The position numbers and the translations under genes were made by a program. The notes beneath the pieces were generated by a model. The model saw only the letters and a program-made list of their open reading frames with translations. It ran no database searches and was not told the DNA's origin. DNA of 64,000 nt from Pelagomonas calceolata. Its lineage: Eukaryota > Sar > Pelagophyceae > Pelagomonadales > Pelagomonadaceae. The stretch's first letter is position 1. The number at the start of each line of letters is the position of its first letter. The stretch lies in NCBI GenBank assembly GCA_918797485.1, contig CAKKNE010000002.1, positions 1,764,501 to 1,828,500 on the forward strand, given 5' to 3'. Below are positions 62,569 to 64,000 of the stretch, in pieces.

Positions 62569-64000
62569 ATGGACCTCAAATTCCTCCCGCTCAGCGTCGA
62601 GTGCACCGACGGCCCGCCGCCGGACGTCGAGAGCCTGCCGCACCCGCTCTGCGCGCCGGGGTTCGACGGCTACCACTCGAACTCGTGGCCGCGCGTGGAC
62701 CTCTGGGGCACGCTCCCGACGGGCCAGCGCGCCACGGTGCACGTGCACGGGTGCTTTCCGTACTTCTACGCGCGGCCGCTGGAAGAGGACGCGGAGGCCG
62801 TCCGGGCGTTTAGCGTCGACCCGAACCTCCGGTCGATCTGCAAGCGCACGGCGGAGGGCCTCGACGAGATGCTGCGAAACGGCGACGGGGCCCACGGCAC
62901 CGGCGACGCGCGCGTGCGGTCGGTGACCGTGGCGACGCTGACCCCGTTCTACGGCTACCACCCCGAGCCGCTCCCGTTCCTGCGCGTCGCGCTCTACCGC
63001 GCCCGCGACGTCGTCCGCGCCGCGAAGCTGCTCCTCGACGAGGGCTGCTGCAAGTACCAGGGCCGCGCGCTCCGGCTCCAGCCGTACGAGTCGCACGTCA
63101 ACGCGCACATGAAGTTCTTCGCCGACGTGGGCGCCGGCGCGCTGCGGCCGCTCGCGCTCGACGACGTGCGCTTCCGCCGCGCGCCGAAGACGGCGCGGGT
63201 GGAGGGCTGGGTGTCGGAGGCGACCGTGCGTAAGGCGGGCGCCGGGTACGCGCCGACGAAGAGGCGCCTCGCGGCGCCGACGCTCGCGGCCGACGACGCC
63301 GTCGAGGTCGACGTGGCCTTCGCGCGCGTCTCCGCCGCGACGAGCGTCCGAGGCGACGACGACGACGACGACTACGCGGTCCCGGCGCTCCGCGAGCTCT
63401 TCGACGACGAGGCGGACCGCCTCGCGGCCGACCACGCGCCGGCCGAGGTGCGCCGCCTCGTCGCGGTCGACCCCGCGTGGCGCGCGCCCGACGGCGCCGC
63501 GGGCGCGACGCCGACGCTCGGGCCCGGGACCGCCGAGCGCCAGGCCCGCTGGGCCGAGCCGCTGGCCGCGCTCCGCCGCGTGCCGGATTCGCCGGCGCCG
63601 GCGCCGGCGCCGCGCGCCGACGACGTCGCGGCCTCGCAGCTGCCGCCGCGGCTGTCGCAGGAAATGTGCACGCAGGCCGACAAGGAGGCGCGCGACCAGG
63701 ACGACGCGAGCCACGCCAGCGACGACTCCCTCGACGTCCGGGAGCGAGAGGGGCGCCTCGAGGAAAACGACGACGGCAAGGAGCCCGACCCATGGTTCGA
63801 CGACCCGAACGAGGGCGACGAGGACGACGATCGCGCGCGCGACGCCGCGTGGGACGCGATTCTCGGCACGGACGACGCGGACGAGGGCACGGACGAAGAC
63901 GACGGCACGGACGAAGACGACGACGCGCCGTCCGCCCTCCCGAAAGCGTCCTCTCAGACCCCGGCGGCGCCGCGCGCCCTGACGCCGACGGGCGCGCGCG
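62569..64000 (+). CDS. REV3: DNA polymerase zeta catalytic subunit, N-terminal part (runs off window)
   Basis: The frame is open from ATG 62569 to the window edge (477 codons). The N-terminal domain follows the REV3 order: MDLKFLPLSVECTD, then VHVHGCFPYFYARPLE, LPFLRVALYRARDVVRAAKL, LLDEGCCKYQGRALRL and PYESHVNAHMKFFADVGAGA. A long acidic and Pro/Ala-rich low-complexity insert (DDDDDDYAVP; DEDDDRARD; GTDEDDGTDEDD) begins near residue 250. The exonuclease-like and polymerase domains would lie to the right. Pol zeta extends past lesions in translesion synthesis with REV7. Most of the protein is out of sight. Confidence 0.82.
   Translation, partial: MDLKFLPLSVECTDGPPPDVESLPHPLCAPGFDGYHSNSWPRVDLWGTLPTGQRATVHVHGCFPYFYARPLEEDAEAVRAFSVDPNLRSICKRTAEGLDEMLRNGDGAHGTGDARVRSVTVATLTPFYGYHPEPLPFLRVALYRARDVVRAAKLLLDEGCCKYQGRALRLQPYESHVNAHMKFFADVGAGALRPLALDDVRFRRAPKTARVEGWVSEATVRKAGAGYAPTKRRLAAPTLAADDAVEVDVAFARVSAATSVRGDDDDDDYAVPALRELFDDEADRLAADHAPAEVRRLVAVDPAWRAPDGAAGATPTLGPGTAERQARWAEPLAALRRVPDSPAPAPAPRADDVAASQLPPRLSQEMCTQADKEARDQDDASHASDDSLDVREREGRLEENDDGKEPDPWFDDPNEGDEDDDRARDAAWDAILGTDDADEGTDEDDGTDEDDDAPSALPKASSQTPAAPRALTPTGAR

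Noticed and set aside
1-64000. CRISPR arrays, bacterial operons, ribosome binding sites, riboswitches
   Set aside because: None seen; the gene content and introns are eukaryotic. The only clustered repeats are tRNA genes and short tandem repeats.

Overview
The window is nuclear DNA of a GC-rich, gene-dense eukaryotic microalga. Most genes are uninterrupted single exons, strands alternate, intergenic gaps are short, and coding GC approaches 80% in places. The gene set is eukaryotic (histone H2A.Z, RPL5, COG7, UFD1, XPC, RAD1, REV3, 5S rRNA). One leader (MutS2) reads as a heterokont-type signal peptide followed by a transit peptide with Phe at the cleavage point, and the few short introns look like the transposon-like 'introners' known from pelagophytes. 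My best guess is a photosynthetic stramenopile, perhaps a pelagophyte; this is inference, not proof.

Layout. 0-8 kb: partial plastid-type MutS2, H2A.Z, RPL5, two J-domain proteins and a luminal kinase-like protein. 8-14 kb: a calponin-homology coiled-coil protein, then a sodium/solute symporter whose single large intron holds a tight same-strand array of nine recognisable tRNA genes plus a degenerate tenth. 14-25 kb: three adjacent same-strand paralogous mosaic chromatin/transcription proteins built from CW, Tudor-like, AP2, SANT, C2HC, homeodomain and RING modules. 25-36 kb: an FtsJ methyltransferase fused to a uridine-kinase-like domain, a PhyH-type dioxygenase, an ENT-like transporter, glutathione synthetase, a two-HMG-box protein ending in a PIP box, and UFD1. 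36-45.9 kb: a small secreted protein, a PHD protein with a gene fragment beside it, XPC/RAD4, a secreted SET protein, a putative glycosyltransferase and RAD1. 46-54 kb: a repeat-rich stretch with a 27-bp inverted-repeat-bounded element, COG7, a broken Ty1/copia fossil, a small membrane protein and one 5S rRNA gene. 54-64 kb: an aspartyl-hydroxylase-like enzyme, a ricin-type lectin, an EF-hand calpain, an ankyrin protein, a plastid membrane protein and the start of REV3.

Most unusual. (1) Three of the intronic tRNAs carry short inserts away from the anticodon loop: 21 nt in the D-loop of one of three otherwise identical Leu(TAA) genes, 19 nt at the same place in Leu(TAG), and 29 nt in the T-arm of Ser(TGA). 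Each can fold toward a bulge-helix-bulge and its removal restores a normal tRNA, so they look like ectopic tRNA introns. (2) A recurrent 22-26 bp element with inverted CTAGC ends lies at many gene boundaries. (3) Short host introns share terminal inverted repeats.

Functionally the window is mixed housekeeping, with several DNA-damage genes (XPC, RAD1, REV3, MutS2, a PCNA-binding HMG protein) and a cluster of chromatin-reader proteins. No operon-like pathway grouping is apparent apart from the tRNA array.
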